Shown: piece after piece, positions 1 to 10,177 of the stretch | Layout: every line of letters begins with the position of its first letter | Position numbering within the stretch: the first letter of the stretch is position 1 | NCBI GenBank assembly: GCA_029817715.1 | Contig: JARUPY010000331.1 | Coordinates: forward strand, 62,001-126,000 | DNA: 64,000 nucleotides | Reading direction: 5' to 3' | Source: Melastoma dodecandrum | Lineage: Eukaryota; Streptophyta; Magnoliopsida; Myrtales; Melastomataceae | Made by a program: the position numbers and the translations under genes | Notes under the pieces: generated by a model | What the model saw: only the letters and a program-made list of their open reading frames with translations | Database searches by the model: none | What the model was told of the DNA's origin: nothing

Positions 1-1
1 A

Positions 2-418
2 TCAGGGCTTCGTAAAGAACTGCACACTTTTGAAGTAGACGGGCAGTTGAGTAATGAAAATATTTTAAAGAAACGGCCAGCCGAATATGTCCATCTTGGT
101 GGTCGTCACAAGAAACAAGAAAGTTTGGTTGATTATGAGTTCCATCAATGTATTAAAGCCGTGACATCTTTTTACAAAGAGAAGCAATCTAGTAATTAAA
201 TTGTGAAAGAGAAGCTTACATCTCAAGCCGATACTTCAGAGAGCTCATCAACTGACCTTTACTCAATTACTTCTTGTATGAATGTCTTAAAGGCAATGAA
301 AGATGTGGAGGTAGATGCTATGAACAAGGCTTTCCATTTTATTGTACAACTGGAATGGAGAAATATTTTCATGGAGATGACCGATGAAATGCGCACTAGT
401 TGGATTAATAGAATTTAG
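2..418 (+). pseudogene. Harbinger ORF1, Myb/SANT-like DNA-binding protein, C-terminal part
   Basis: One frame reads through the segment and is interrupted only by a TAA at 197-199. The part after the stop resembles the C-terminal tail of plant Myb/SANT-like (trihelix-type) proteins: a helix around MNVLKAMKDVEV, then LEWRNIFMEM and a WINRI end. The family has a similar pattern (L..WR..F..M....R..W). This protein partners the transposase in PIF/Harbinger elements and binds the element ends. The N-terminal DNA-binding helices lie left of the window. The internal stop suggests this copy is not functional, unless the stop lies in an unrecognised intron. Confidence 0.65.
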
Positions 419-691
419 GTGTATGTTTTTATTAGGCAAATTATCGATATTTGGCCCCAACTATAGGCCAACTTTACGTTTTGTCATATCGTTTAAAAAT
501 TTTTTGATTTGGCCTTATTTCAATTTTAATTTTCGATTTAGCCTTATTTGTAACGGACGTTACGATTCGGTGACGTGTCTGTGACTATTCCTTTTATTAT
601 ATTAAATAATTTGACACGTCATTTTGTTTTCATACGTGGACATTAATAAATAAAAAAATAAAAAAGGCTCTCCCCTCCCCTACGAAGCTTC

Positions 692-800
692 GCCTCTCTC
701 GATCGAGTACCCTCCGATGTCCTCGTCTCCTCCGACGGCACGTTCTCCGTGATTTTCTTCCCGATCAACGATAACCCCTACTCCTTCGCCGTCAACAGGA
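692..800 (+). pseudogene. Captured fragment of a G-type lectin S-receptor-like kinase
   Basis: Two adjoining frames encode a match to the first strands of the bulb-lectin domain of ZmPK1-type S-receptor kinases. The first is LSIEYP. After a 1-nt frame change the second reads SDVLVSSDGTFSVIFFP, then INDNPYSFAVN. The family pattern is (S/P)SDVLVS.DGTFSAGFYPVG.NAYSFA. It contains no kinase domain and cannot make a receptor. It lies within the Pack-MULE and is followed directly by the G-rich repeat. The assignment rests on remembered family sequence. Confidence 0.65.
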
Positions 801-814
801 GGTTGCTGGAATTC

Positions 815-1165
815 GGGGTGGGGCAGGGAGGGGCGGGGGAGGGGCTGGGTGTGGGGGCAGGAAGGGGCTGGGGAGGGGGAGGGGCTGGGTGTGGGGGCAG
901 GGAGGGGCTGGGTGTGGGGGAAGTTTTGGGGGAGGGGCTGGGTGTGGGGGGAGGGAAAGGGTGACGCTGAAATTTTTGGGGGAGGGGGAGGGAGTACGTG
1001 TGGGGGGGCAGTTTTGAGGGGAGGGGCAGGGAAGGGACGAGGGTGATGGTGGGGGCAGGGGGAATTTTAGGGGAGGGGGAGGGTGACCGTGGGGGGAAGG
1101 GAAGTTTTGGGGGAGGGGGTAGGAGTGGGTGTGGGGCCAGGGGCGGGGGAGGGGGAGCGGAGGAA
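815..1165. repeat. G-rich minisatellite inside the Pack-MULE
   Basis: The plus strand is a degenerate tandem array of units like GGGGAGGGGCTGGGTGTGGG with about 20-70 bp spacing of the core GCTGGGTGTGGGGG. Runs of four or more G are dense over 350 bp, which makes G-quadruplex formation plausible. Several overlapping frames are open here only because the composition avoids stop codons, and I do not regard them as genes. Confidence 0.85.
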
Positions 1166-1642
1166 ACGGAGACGAGGAGAAAGTTACAGGGCCACGTAGG
1201 CATAATTTATAAGTCAGAAGACTACGTGGACAATAATATTATCGACGTTAGAGACACGTTATATTTTCGTAACGTCCGTTACAAATAAGGCTAAATCGAA
1301 AATTAAAATTGAAATAAGGCCAAATCAAAAAATTTTTAAACGATATGACAAAACGTAAAGTTGGCCTATAGTTGGGGCCAAATATCGATAATTTGCCTTT
1401 TTATTTTAGTCAACTTTTGATGTTTTTTGATTTTGGGTTATGTAACAGCTTTTTGAGAATGCTTTCATCCATTAGTTAAAGGAATGAAATATTATTATTA
1501 TTATCATTATTATGTACTAGTAATGCATTTTCTTTATGGGTTAGCTATACACTGTTACATTTTTCTTATGTCTTAAAATCTTTGTGGTGATTTTTACATT
1601 TTCACAGGATCCTTTAAATCATCCTCGTGTTAGGCTTCTATT

Positions 1643-3018
1643 ATGAATGACTTGAGCATTGATGGCTTATCGGATGATGAAGATGAACCATTTCAGGTTT
1701 TACTTTTGTTAAGACTATTATTAGCATATCGCAAGACAATGAGAACAAAAATACCTTGTAGAACATCTATCTTGTCAGGGAGGATGTATACTCTTGAATT
1801 CTTAGCTAATGATACACGATGCTTTGAAAGCTTTCGAATGGAAGTGCATGTCTTTAAAAACTTATGTGATAAGCTCAGGATGATGCACCTTCTAGTGGAT
1901 GATAAAAAGGTGGCAGTTGAAGAAGGGGTGGCCATGTTTTTATTGGTAGTGTGTCATAACACCCGTCATAGGGTGGTGGCAGAAAGGTTTCAACACTCTA
2001 CACAAACAGTTCATCGATGGTTCAAGAAAGTTCTTCGGGCCGTGTGTCAACTAGGAACTCATATAATTAAACCTCGGAGCCCTGCAACCATTCAAGATGA
2101 AATCATGGCTAATCCGAAGTGGTTTCCTTACTTTCAGGTAATCATTACTATTATTATTGTTGTTTTCATTATTTTCCAGCAATGATAAATTTATGCTATT
2201 TGGTTATTGTAGCATTGTGTTGGGGCACTAGATGGTACTATGATCTCTGCTTGGGCGCCTGCGTGCAAACATGGTAGTTATCGAAGTAGAAAATCAATTG
2301 TCACTCAAAATGTGATGGCAGCATGTTCGCACAACATGATGTTCACCTTTGTATGTTCTGGTTGGGAGGGTACTGCAAATGATTCACGAATTTTCATGGA
2401 TGCAATATGTAGGACAACCCCCGATTTTCCAATGCCAGTCGGTGGTATGTATGATGCGTTTTTTTTTTGTCAAATAGAAAATTTAACATCTCATCCTCTC
2501 AATAAATTTTGATGTTCCTTTTTGCAGATGAGTATTATGTTGTTGATGCCGGCTATCCACATATGTCTGGTTTTCTTGCTCCGTACCGTGGTGAACGCTA
2601 CCATCGAAGTGATTTTCGAAGTGGAGGACGTCCAAAATCAAAAAAGGAGCTATTTAATCAGAGACACTCCTCGGTACGTAACGTGATAGAGCGTTGTTTT
2701 GGAGTGTTGAAGGCCAGGTTTTCTATTCTTAAGGTTATGCCAAACTATCCGTTAAGAAGGCAACGTTTGATCCCACAAGCATGTTGCACCCTTCATAATT
2801 TCATCCGTATCGAAGCTCGTCTAGATGCCTTGTTTCAAGAGTACGATAATCCAGATGTATGCATCATGAATGACCAGGGTGTAGATGACAACAACATCAT
2901 TGTTCCAAGAGTTGATTTGTCTGAATCTAGACATATGACAATACTTCGAGACTCTATTGCTGATGAAATGTGGTCTGATTATTGTGCAACACATGGAATT
3001 GCTATTCCAAGTGAATAG
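1643..3018 (+). CDS. PIF/Harbinger transposase (HARBI1/ALP1-like, DDE_Tnp_4)
   Basis: Three exons, 1643-2137, 2213-2444 and 2528-3018, join in frame across introns 2138-2212 (phase 0, GTAATC...TTGTAG) and 2445-2527 (phase 1, GTATGT...TTGCAG). They give about 405 residues, a usual length for the family. The helix-turn-helix-like region is around RVVAERFQHSTQTVHRWF. All three catalytic acidic residues are seen: Asp in VGALDGTMI, Asp in YYVVDAGY and Glu in NVIERCFGVLKARF. The enzyme cuts and pastes the element at TTA/TAA sites together with the Myb-like ORF1. The start is the first Met after an in-frame gap and could lie further upstream. The reading frame looks intact, although the partner ORF1 is broken. 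Confidence 0.85.
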
Positions 3019-3513
3019 TTCGTCGGAGATCGTTGCCTCGGTTATCTTATACGGTATTGTATTAATACTATATTTTAGTATATTTCTCAACTTTTGATTA
3101 TAATATGTATCGTTTATAGTTGCTGATATATAATAATCTAATTTGCAGGTCATCCATTTTGGGAGCAGGATTTTGAATGCATATATTATAATAATGTTAT
3201 TTTTAGTTTAGTAGTAATTTGTGTACATGTTTAAGGAATTGAGATCTCCTAATTCTAGTTACTTTCTTTAGCAAAGACAAAATTAATACTATTAAATAAT
3301 ATTAATAATGAGTTAATTAATTAAAAGAATTGTAAAATAGATATATAATTTCTCAAAATATACATAAAGTTATTAAAAATATTTTTATAAAATGAAAACA
3401 ACACTAACAAGCAAGTTTTCTAAAAACTAAAAACAAAAACAAAAAACGTTTCCGTTTTCGTTTTCACTGAAATTGAAAATTGAATATGTTTTCTTATAAC
3501 AAACAGGCCCTTA

Positions 3514-4879
3514 ACTTTTGAAATTCCCTCCTTTATGCACCCATCATTTCATCTTCTCCCATGTTTTGCCTATTTATTTGCTACAGAAATCATTGTAGTC
3601 GTACACCTTCTCCGCCATCTTCTTTCCCAAAATCTATTCCTTTTTCTTTCCTGTCCAAGAAACATCAATTTCATCGAGAAATGGTATCCTTTTCCTCGAC
3701 TCCTGTTGCTTTGCCAGTCATTCAAGAGATGGCTTCGAATCATGTTTGATTCAGCCAATATGTAGATCATGCCGATTTTAGAGGGCGGTCATACTTCTTC
3801 TCCTGCACTACGAACCCCAAGACTTGATTTGGGTCCTCTCTTGCCTCCAATGGGTCCGTCTTCCTCCTGATTACTTGCTCACTCAACCCATGATTCTGGT
3901 GTGCCTTCTGTTTCTCTGTTTCCCTTCCATCGACGAGGTTATTGAAGACCAGTTCATCTCGTGGCAAGGCAAGTTGAATGGGAAGCTACAATGTTTAGGG
4001 AGAGCTATGCGACTGCAAGGAGGAAAAGGAAGGTCGTCAAAAAGAACAGTTTGTTTGGTGTAGCTGCATCAAAATTCATTTCAGCTTCACATATGCGTGA
4101 AAGAGATTTTCTCTCCATATTTTCAAAATATTCTCTAGAGTTGTGAAACCTAGAGATATAAATGTACTTCTACCACAACAGGTGGCTGCTCTTTAGAGGA
4201 AGCCATCTATTGGAAGGAGACATACCATCATCCAACTCTTGTTTTATTTAATTTTTCTTTTATATCGTTTTCTATGCTTACGATTAAATTCATGTTTTTG
4301 TTTACTCTCGTTATGAAATAATTTCACTTGCCTATGGTTTAAATGGATATTGACAATGGTTTATTTCTTTTACGGTGATTTATGGTTGATTGTTTCTATT
4401 TGAACTTAGTGATTTCTAGCACCAATAAGATTGATTTAAGAATTTTGGTGAATTGGGAAGTAGAAATCCTAGATTAAGTTTGGGAATAGAAATAACCTAG
4501 GTTAATCTTGGTCAGTAGACAAAGATTATCAACTAGTGGGAAAAAAAATATGCCCAATTGTCTTAGATAAACAAATTAAGATTGATTTCTAAGAGACTCT
4601 CGGTAGTTAAATTATCTAGGAATAGAGTAATTATCTATTTAATGAGAAGTATTTAATAAGAAGCACTTCTTATAACCTCGAGAAGAGCATAAGAAGATAT
4701 TCGAGTTTACCATCGATTCCTAATAGACTCTCGAATAATTAGAGTTTTCTCATCTTGAACTTTATCCAGGAAGTGTTTTAGTACTTTGGTAGAATTTTAA
4801 GCCAATCATCGTAATAACAATACGACTGCACGTTTTTGACATGTTCTTATTAAAAATAAGAAGAAATTATTGTGAATAA
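3514..4879. other. Intergenic, no gene recognised
   Basis: AT-rich sequence outside the Harbinger element. It contains short unrelated ORFs of up to 79 codons, none of which resembles a known protein. Part of 4430-4860 looks like old retrotransposon LTR debris, but I found no partner repeat in the window. Confidence 0.5.
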
Positions 4880-5015
4880 TCATGTAACTCTCAGGCGGGA
4901 TTTGTTAAAGATAAGTCTATTTACACCGGAAGTGAGCACGATAGGCAGATGAAGCATCCAATTTCCCGTGCAGTGATGATCAGTATAACTCTCTTTCTCT
5001 CTGTGTATGTTTGTC

Positions 5016-7745
5016 TTAAACCGTCGTCCAACGTATCTCGACTTGGACCACCCCGTTCCTCGAGTTGATAAGGTGGTACTTCTCATTGATCCGCCCGTTT
5101 CGCAAGACGTCGTCCAGGTTGATATCTACATGTCCCAGGGATTCCTGGAAAGATATAAACGTTTCTGTTAGGAATGAGTAATGGTCGCAGGTTCTGCTAA
5201 GACGAGCATGACATGTACCTTCGAGCGGAAGCTAAGCCTAGAGCGCTTGCTCATGACCATGACACGGATCTTATCATGCTGGGGAGGCTTGTCGAGCATG
5301 AACTGGAACTCTTCGTTCCAGAGTGGGTGACGAGACTTCTTGATTGCCTTCGTTTTCCTCCTTTCTCCTCTGAAGATGACCATGCCGTAGGGATTCGTGT
5401 GCTTTTGCCCTTCCACATCGTCAGCACCTGCTATGGCAACCGTAAGAAGACCTGCACCTTCCAGTTCCCCACTGTCGAGAGAGTCTTTGCTGATGTCGCT
5501 GTTTGTACTTGCATATCCTTTCTGGCTAGAGACATCCTTAAAGCGGCTGGTCGTCTTAAAGCTGATCGCGTCCTCCTTAAACGGAACAAATGTCAGCTCT
5601 AACACAAGCTGACCCCTCGGCTTCTTCTTATGATGCGAGCTGACATCTGTATCCTTCAGTAAATCAAGTGTGAACTCCCGCTTCTCGTGGGGTTTGAGTG
5701 AATTGAGAGGAACCATCTGCATACCCAACTTGTCATGTGCCCCAACCGGGTCCCAGTCATAGACCTGTAGGTTCAGTATCTGAGAGTGAGGGTCCTTCAC
5801 GACGAGGTTGAACTCCTCGTTCCACTCTGGGTTAAGATTCCTCCGGATGATGGTGGTTTTCCTCGCCGGGAGCTTGTCTCCAGAGAGGCAGAGTTTAACA
5901 TAAGGATCGGAAGAGCCCAGAATGTCCATTTTCAAGAGGTTGATAGCACGAACAACTTTGACGTGAAGTATCCCAACTGGCTTCTTCACGGCCACTCTGC
6001 AACAATAACATCGAATCATAACCTCTGAGATGACAATTTTCCTCCACAGATTAAACAAGTATGCTGAGTTTCACCAGTTTACTCACGTTGAACCATCCAG
6101 AATCGGAATTTCAAGCGTTTGTGGCCACAGATATGAGCTCGCTATCTGTTTCTTAATCCTTTCCTGCCGAAACATGTAAATGTCAACATTCCATTAAAAT
6201 TCCTAATCCTACCTATTATATCAAAGGCCTTAGTCCATTACCTGGACCCGTCTATACAATCCAGGGATAGACATTATATCCCCTCCTAAAATCTTCAACC
6301 CGAAATCGACATATGGCTGCAATTCAAACAACGGAATCTATCATGTAGCTGAAACTCTGATATTTTTCCTCTCATTTATCGATAGCGGATGCCTTTTTGC
6401 CTACCTTCTCCATTAGAGATACCACTGTGTTCGCAAAACATGGGAATGTCGGCACAAGAGGCTTCAGGATGATCCTCGGAGACATAAACAGTTGCAGGTC
6501 CAACAACTACTGAGAGAAATAAATGCTAATCAACTTTCCTCGAAAATAAACACATAGATAGAGCCGGAAAGGTTTCTGTTTAAGGGGGCTTTCCGACCTG
6601 GACTCTGATTTTAACAGGACAGCCCGACTGGAACGTCGTGCACAATACAATGTTGGGATTGCCTGCCCATCTGATTGCCGGTTCCATCACCAGTTCTTTC
6701 TCGTTAGTCTCGTAAACTTTCATTCCTGCACAGGCAATCGCCATGTGTCAGAATTGCAGATAAGGTTTCCATTCATTGCAAATCGATCTATGGTGGCTCA
6801 CCGTGAATCGTTGGGGGAAGAGTCCCGAGACTCAAACTCTCAAACTCTATTGCCTTGATGCAGTTCTTCCCAATATATTCTGCAAAGATGGGTTTTGCAG
6901 TGATCTGAATGTTCTTGCAAATAACCTGCATTTTGAGACAGAAACAGATCAACATAAACAGAAACAAGCTTCACTCGACTCAATGAACAGTCTTCACAGA
7001 CTTCGACTCCGACAGTCTAATCCAAACCTTATCCAGGTAAGGCCACATGTCTGAAAGGAACTTGTTCAGCCAATCAACCTGCAACACGCAAAGCCATAAC
7101 CGTTGATCAATGGAACTCGCTGATTGAACTGAAACTCGAAGGGACGATTCCTGAAAACTCTAGCTTTTTTGCTTACTCTCTCATAGTCAGGACTCTTGAT
7201 CCACAACGGAATCTCAGGCAAGATATCCTCCAACGAACTCGTGTCCAGTTCAAGCAGAGTCCTGGTTTTCGGGTCCTGATCAGCAATTTCAGGAGAATCA
7301 ATCTCTCTAGCCAAAAACATCACAAAGGAATCCTTCAAGCCCACCCACAAAAACCCAATCCAGTTTCCTCAGTTCACAATACTCAGGAATCATCCCAAAC
7401 GAAATACAATCCTAAAATCAATTCCCTTCTGATCCTGAAAGAACCTCCGTTGATTCGACTGCGTACACTTCTCCTCAGTCAAGGCAACCAATTTCACCAA
7501 AAAAAAAGAAAAAAAAAACAAATTCCTGGACAAAATCAAGAGAAGGAACACAAAATAGAAAAAAATAAATAAATCAAGCGTAAGGAAGAAGGTGGTGGAT
7601 TTTATTTTCTTCGTTGATGCAGTTCTTTTACCTTGACGGGGAGTGGGTGGGAATAAACGAAGAAGTAGAAGCCGAAGAGGAGACCCAGGGGGAGGCCGAG
7701 GAAGACGAACCCGATGACGCCGAGGAAAGTGCTCACCAAACCCAT
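5016..7745 (-). CDS. SYT3: Plant synaptotagmin (SYT3-like), ER-plasma membrane tether
   Basis: Ten exons on the minus strand: 7632-7745, 7177-7275, 7028-7078, 6802-6925, 6598-6725, 6405-6506, 6242-6316, 6087-6163, 5219-5996 and 5016-5144. All introns are GT-AG, and the total is 1677 nt, or 558 residues. Residues 1-32 form a hydrophobic anchor (MGLVSTFLGVIGFVFLGLPL). An SMP lipid-transfer domain follows (about 50-250, with LPEIPLWIK and TLGTLPPTIHG). C2A starts at KKPVGILHV (261) and keeps five loop aspartates (281, 287, 337, 339, 345). C2B (about 438-558) lacks the acidic loop-3 residues, so calcium binding there is doubtful. The family tethers ER to plasma membrane at contact sites and moves glycerolipids. 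SYT3 is favoured over SYT1/2 by the KKPVGIL and EGxxHTNPY wording, but paralogue identity is not certain. Confidence 0.93.
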
Positions 7746-7797
7746 CACAGCGGACGAGGAGTATGCATGCGAATGATGACGAGACTGAAAGGCGATG

Positions 7798-7828
7798 CAG
7801 TGAGAGAGAAGAGAGAGAGAGAGAGTTC
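7798..7828. promoter_or_regulatory. GA/CT dinucleotide tract in the synaptotagmin 5' leader
   Basis: A run of GA units on the plus strand (CT on the transcribed strand) lies about 55-80 bp upstream of the synaptotagmin ATG. CT-rich leader tracts are common in plant 5' UTRs. No clear TATA box was identified, so the start of transcription is not fixed. Confidence 0.5.
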
Positions 7829-9338
7829 CGTTTCCCTGGCGGAGGTTTTATTTAAAAAACGGGGCAAGATTTCTGGGGATTTTCCGGGAATTTTGTGAAA
7901 TGACGGGTTTGACCCCGGGCTGTCTGGATTTCATTGGTCGGTCGGAGGTCTAAATGTCTCTCGTCAGGAAAAGGAAGCGTGTCCTAAAAATTAATTATCG
8001 GATCCAAATCCAACCGGGGGGGGTTACATTCTCCTTTTTAACTGTCCTAAAAAATGTGAAATTTTTTAATTCATTTAATTTTTTACGCACTTTTAATCAA
8101 ATACTTTTTCACATACGAAACAGACCAAGTAAACTAATATTCATTCTTTTAAATAAATTATAATCTAAAAATTTAAGCCATCCGGGACACGTGGCTACCC
8201 GTGTGTTATTATTTCTTAACCAAGTCGAAGCTTAATTGTTCACGACATTCTTTCTTCTTGCGGGCATATTCCCATATCCCCCAAAAGGAGCAGCAAAAAA
8301 GAGTTGATTATCTTCCTAAGAAATCTCCCCCCGTCACTGTTGTCCATTTTGACCCTCCAGGAAAATTCATCACGTAACACGATACGCAGCGGCGACGTGT
8401 TTGGAGAAGAAGGTATACACGCTTTGTATTCGGTGGACACGTCACCTGAATACCCTCACCAAAATTAAATTCGTACCTGCTTAATCTACTTACTTGTCCA
8501 GACTAGGCTGCGTGTCGACCTTACCAACTGCCCCCCATCCTTCCTCGATGTTACTGGGCTGGCCTGAATATAGTTGGGCCATAGATCAAGGGCTTCTGGC
8601 CCAAGGCTAAAATTCCAGTCATGAAAGTTTTCGTAGAGTAATAAACTTTCACACTATTTTGTACTAATACGAAGACCGTACTTCGTACTTTTTGTATGGG
8701 ATTCTAGTTTCGCCCACGAAACCTGGTGTTGATACGGGAGACCAACGCGTTGAGAATATCTTGCTCGAACACGGGGTTCGAGTTTTGATTTAAATACGTG
8801 GTCGCCGTGCGAAGTAGAAAATAAGTTGAAAATAACTAAAAACTCAGGGATGCCGTTGAAAACTAAAAGCAAGACATGTCTAATAGTGAATGTTGTTTTT
8901 GCATTGAAAGAAAACAAAAATATTTTACTGATTCCTAAAAATTCGCTAACATTCCACGTCCGTTCGTCCCGTTTGGTCGCTCAATCACCTCGGTCCTGGC
9001 TTCGATCGCTCAATCATTCAGCTAATGGCTTCGTCGCTCACTGAGGCGTGTGCCTTTTGCTAGTTCTTGTCGTGCGGTTGATAAGCCCGGCGTAAAATTT
9101 TATGTTTTAAACACCTGTGCTTCTCCACGATCTGCAACAGGAAGTTGATCGATCCGCTACCGGAGTGCTTGAAGGAATAGAATGGTGAACCTCTTCGAAT
9201 ATGCTAGAACAATATTCTCCCACTTCTCTTAAAAATAAGTTTATCATTATCTAATTTGTTCTTTGATGTTTTTTATCTGTGAAGTTTAGATTGGGCAACC
9301 TGTAAAGAAGACGTTTTCTAATTTTATCACTACATCTT
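7829..9338. other. Intergenic, probable synaptotagmin promoter plus unrecognised sequence
   Basis: The segment next to 7829 is presumably the synaptotagmin promoter. One clear cis-element is the G-box/ABRE-like ACACGTGGC at 8187-8195, with its CACGTG core at 8188-8193. Between 8500 and 9338 I see only short ORFs without family resemblance and no RNA gene. Confidence 0.45.
8187..8195. promoter_or_regulatory. G-box / ABRE-like motif
   Basis: ACACGTGGC contains the palindrome CACGTG bound by bZIP and bHLH factors in plants. It lies about 440 bp upstream of the synaptotagmin start codon. Such motifs also occur by chance, so its function is inferred only. Confidence 0.35.
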
Positions 9339-9776
9339 TTACATTGCATGGATAAAATTACATTGGCTTCGGTAAATCAGAGTTCTTAAATTCGCTGCCG
9401 GGATCTGAAGAAATCCAGGCCTTTTGAGCATTCGGGTCATGCCCGTTCCTGCGAGGACGGACTCCGAAGAAGATGATCTCACTATACCACGCGGAATGCA
9501 TTGGTTAGACCTGAAATAGGATGCATTTGGCAGTGTGATCGAGTAATGTTCAGAGGAGACTGTGTTCGAGGGGGATTGACCTTGATGACGTTTCACCAGC
9601 GATCTTCCCTGATGTGAATAGCCAGTGCAGGAGTCATGCACCGAAGTTGTGCATTCCTGAAGAGTAAATGGGGAAACACCATTCATAGAACCCACAGAAG
9701 CATTCTGTGAGGGAAGCCCATCATGATGCTGCTGCTCGCGGAAGCTGTTCTGGAAGGACTTGTCATCGTGAACAGG
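9339..9776 (-). CDS. Unrecognised open frame downstream of the pseudokinase
   Basis: An open minus-strand frame runs from an upstream stop near 9780 to a stop at 9339. The first Met comes only after about 30 codons (in VGSMNGVSPF). The product is rich in Ser, Gln and Asn, with no domain I recognise and no signal or membrane segment. It lies about 400 bp past the end of the pseudokinase gene on the same strand. It could be a 3' exon of an uncharacterised gene, part of a long 3' UTR, or chance. I do not assign a function. Confidence 0.2.
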   Translation of the reverse strand, partial: PVHDDKSFQNSFREQQHHDGLPSQNASVGSMNGVSPFTLQECTTSVHDSCTGYSHQGRSLVKRHQGQSPSNTVSSEHYSITLPNASYFRSNQCIPRGIVRSSSSESVLAGTGMTRMLKRPGFLQIPAANLRTLIYRSQCNFIHAM

Positions 9777-10177
9777 ACAGAACCTTTAATGGGGAGGCCG
9801 ATCCGACGTTCGTGAAGAAGTCTGTGCAAATGGCGAGTAAGGTGCATGGATGAAGGCTGTGAAAGAAAGTTCCATGGTACAAATTTATGATTCTTCATTC
9901 TCGAGTTCACGAGGATGACTGCCCTCTTGAGATGGTCCTAGGAAAGGCTGCTCCTGCTTAAGCTAGGGGTATGACTGGGCGTAAACGTGTCCACACAGGC
10001 GAGTGAACTTACGAGCCTGAAGAGAAGGGCTGCGGTTGTTCTTTTAGGTTCGTGTCGGATACCAGTCGGCAAGGAGGAAAATGGGCCATTACATGAGGTT
10101 ACATGCCGGAAGGACATCATCAGGGCGAAAAATTTTCCATGTTGAAGAATTGAGGAAAAGTACAGCCATCGTCTTTG

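Larger units (their letters stand above)
435..1397. mobile_element. Pack-MULE (non-autonomous Mutator-like element) with perfect 130-bp TIRs
   Basis: Positions 435-564 and 1268-1397 are exact inverted repeats of each other by direct reading, starting GGCAAATTATCGATATTTGG. The flanks TTTTTATTA (426-434) and TTTTTATTT (1398-1406) form a 9-bp target duplication with one mismatch, the size typical of Mutator-like elements. There is no transposase. The interior holds a captured fragment of a receptor-kinase lectin domain and a G-rich minisatellite. The perfect TIRs suggest recent movement. It lies inside the Harbinger element, between its ORF1 and transposase, so it is younger than that element. 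Confidence 0.88.
1..3510 (+). mobile_element. PIF/Harbinger DNA transposon, left end outside window
   Basis: The element holds two genes in the same direction, as PIF/Harbinger elements normally do: a Myb/SANT-like ORF1 (2-418) and a DDE transposase (1643-3018). The right end is visible: the terminal sequence ACAAACAGGCC(C) stops at 3510 and is followed by TTA at 3511-3513. On the other strand this reads GGGCCTGTTTGT, a typical Tourist/Harbinger terminus, and TTA/TAA is the usual 3-bp target. The left terminus is not in the window, so the target duplication cannot be confirmed. A separate Mutator-like element (435-1397) is inserted between the two genes. The AT-rich tail 3019-3510 has no ORF of note. 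Confidence 0.8.

Noticed and set aside
778..1203. Proline-rich 141-codon minus-strand ORF
   Set aside because: It is the complement of the G-rich minisatellite; low complexity, with no start context or relatives.
5213..5612. Plus-strand ORFs opposite the synaptotagmin C2 exon
   Set aside because: Shadow frames of a clear multi-exon gene on the other strand.
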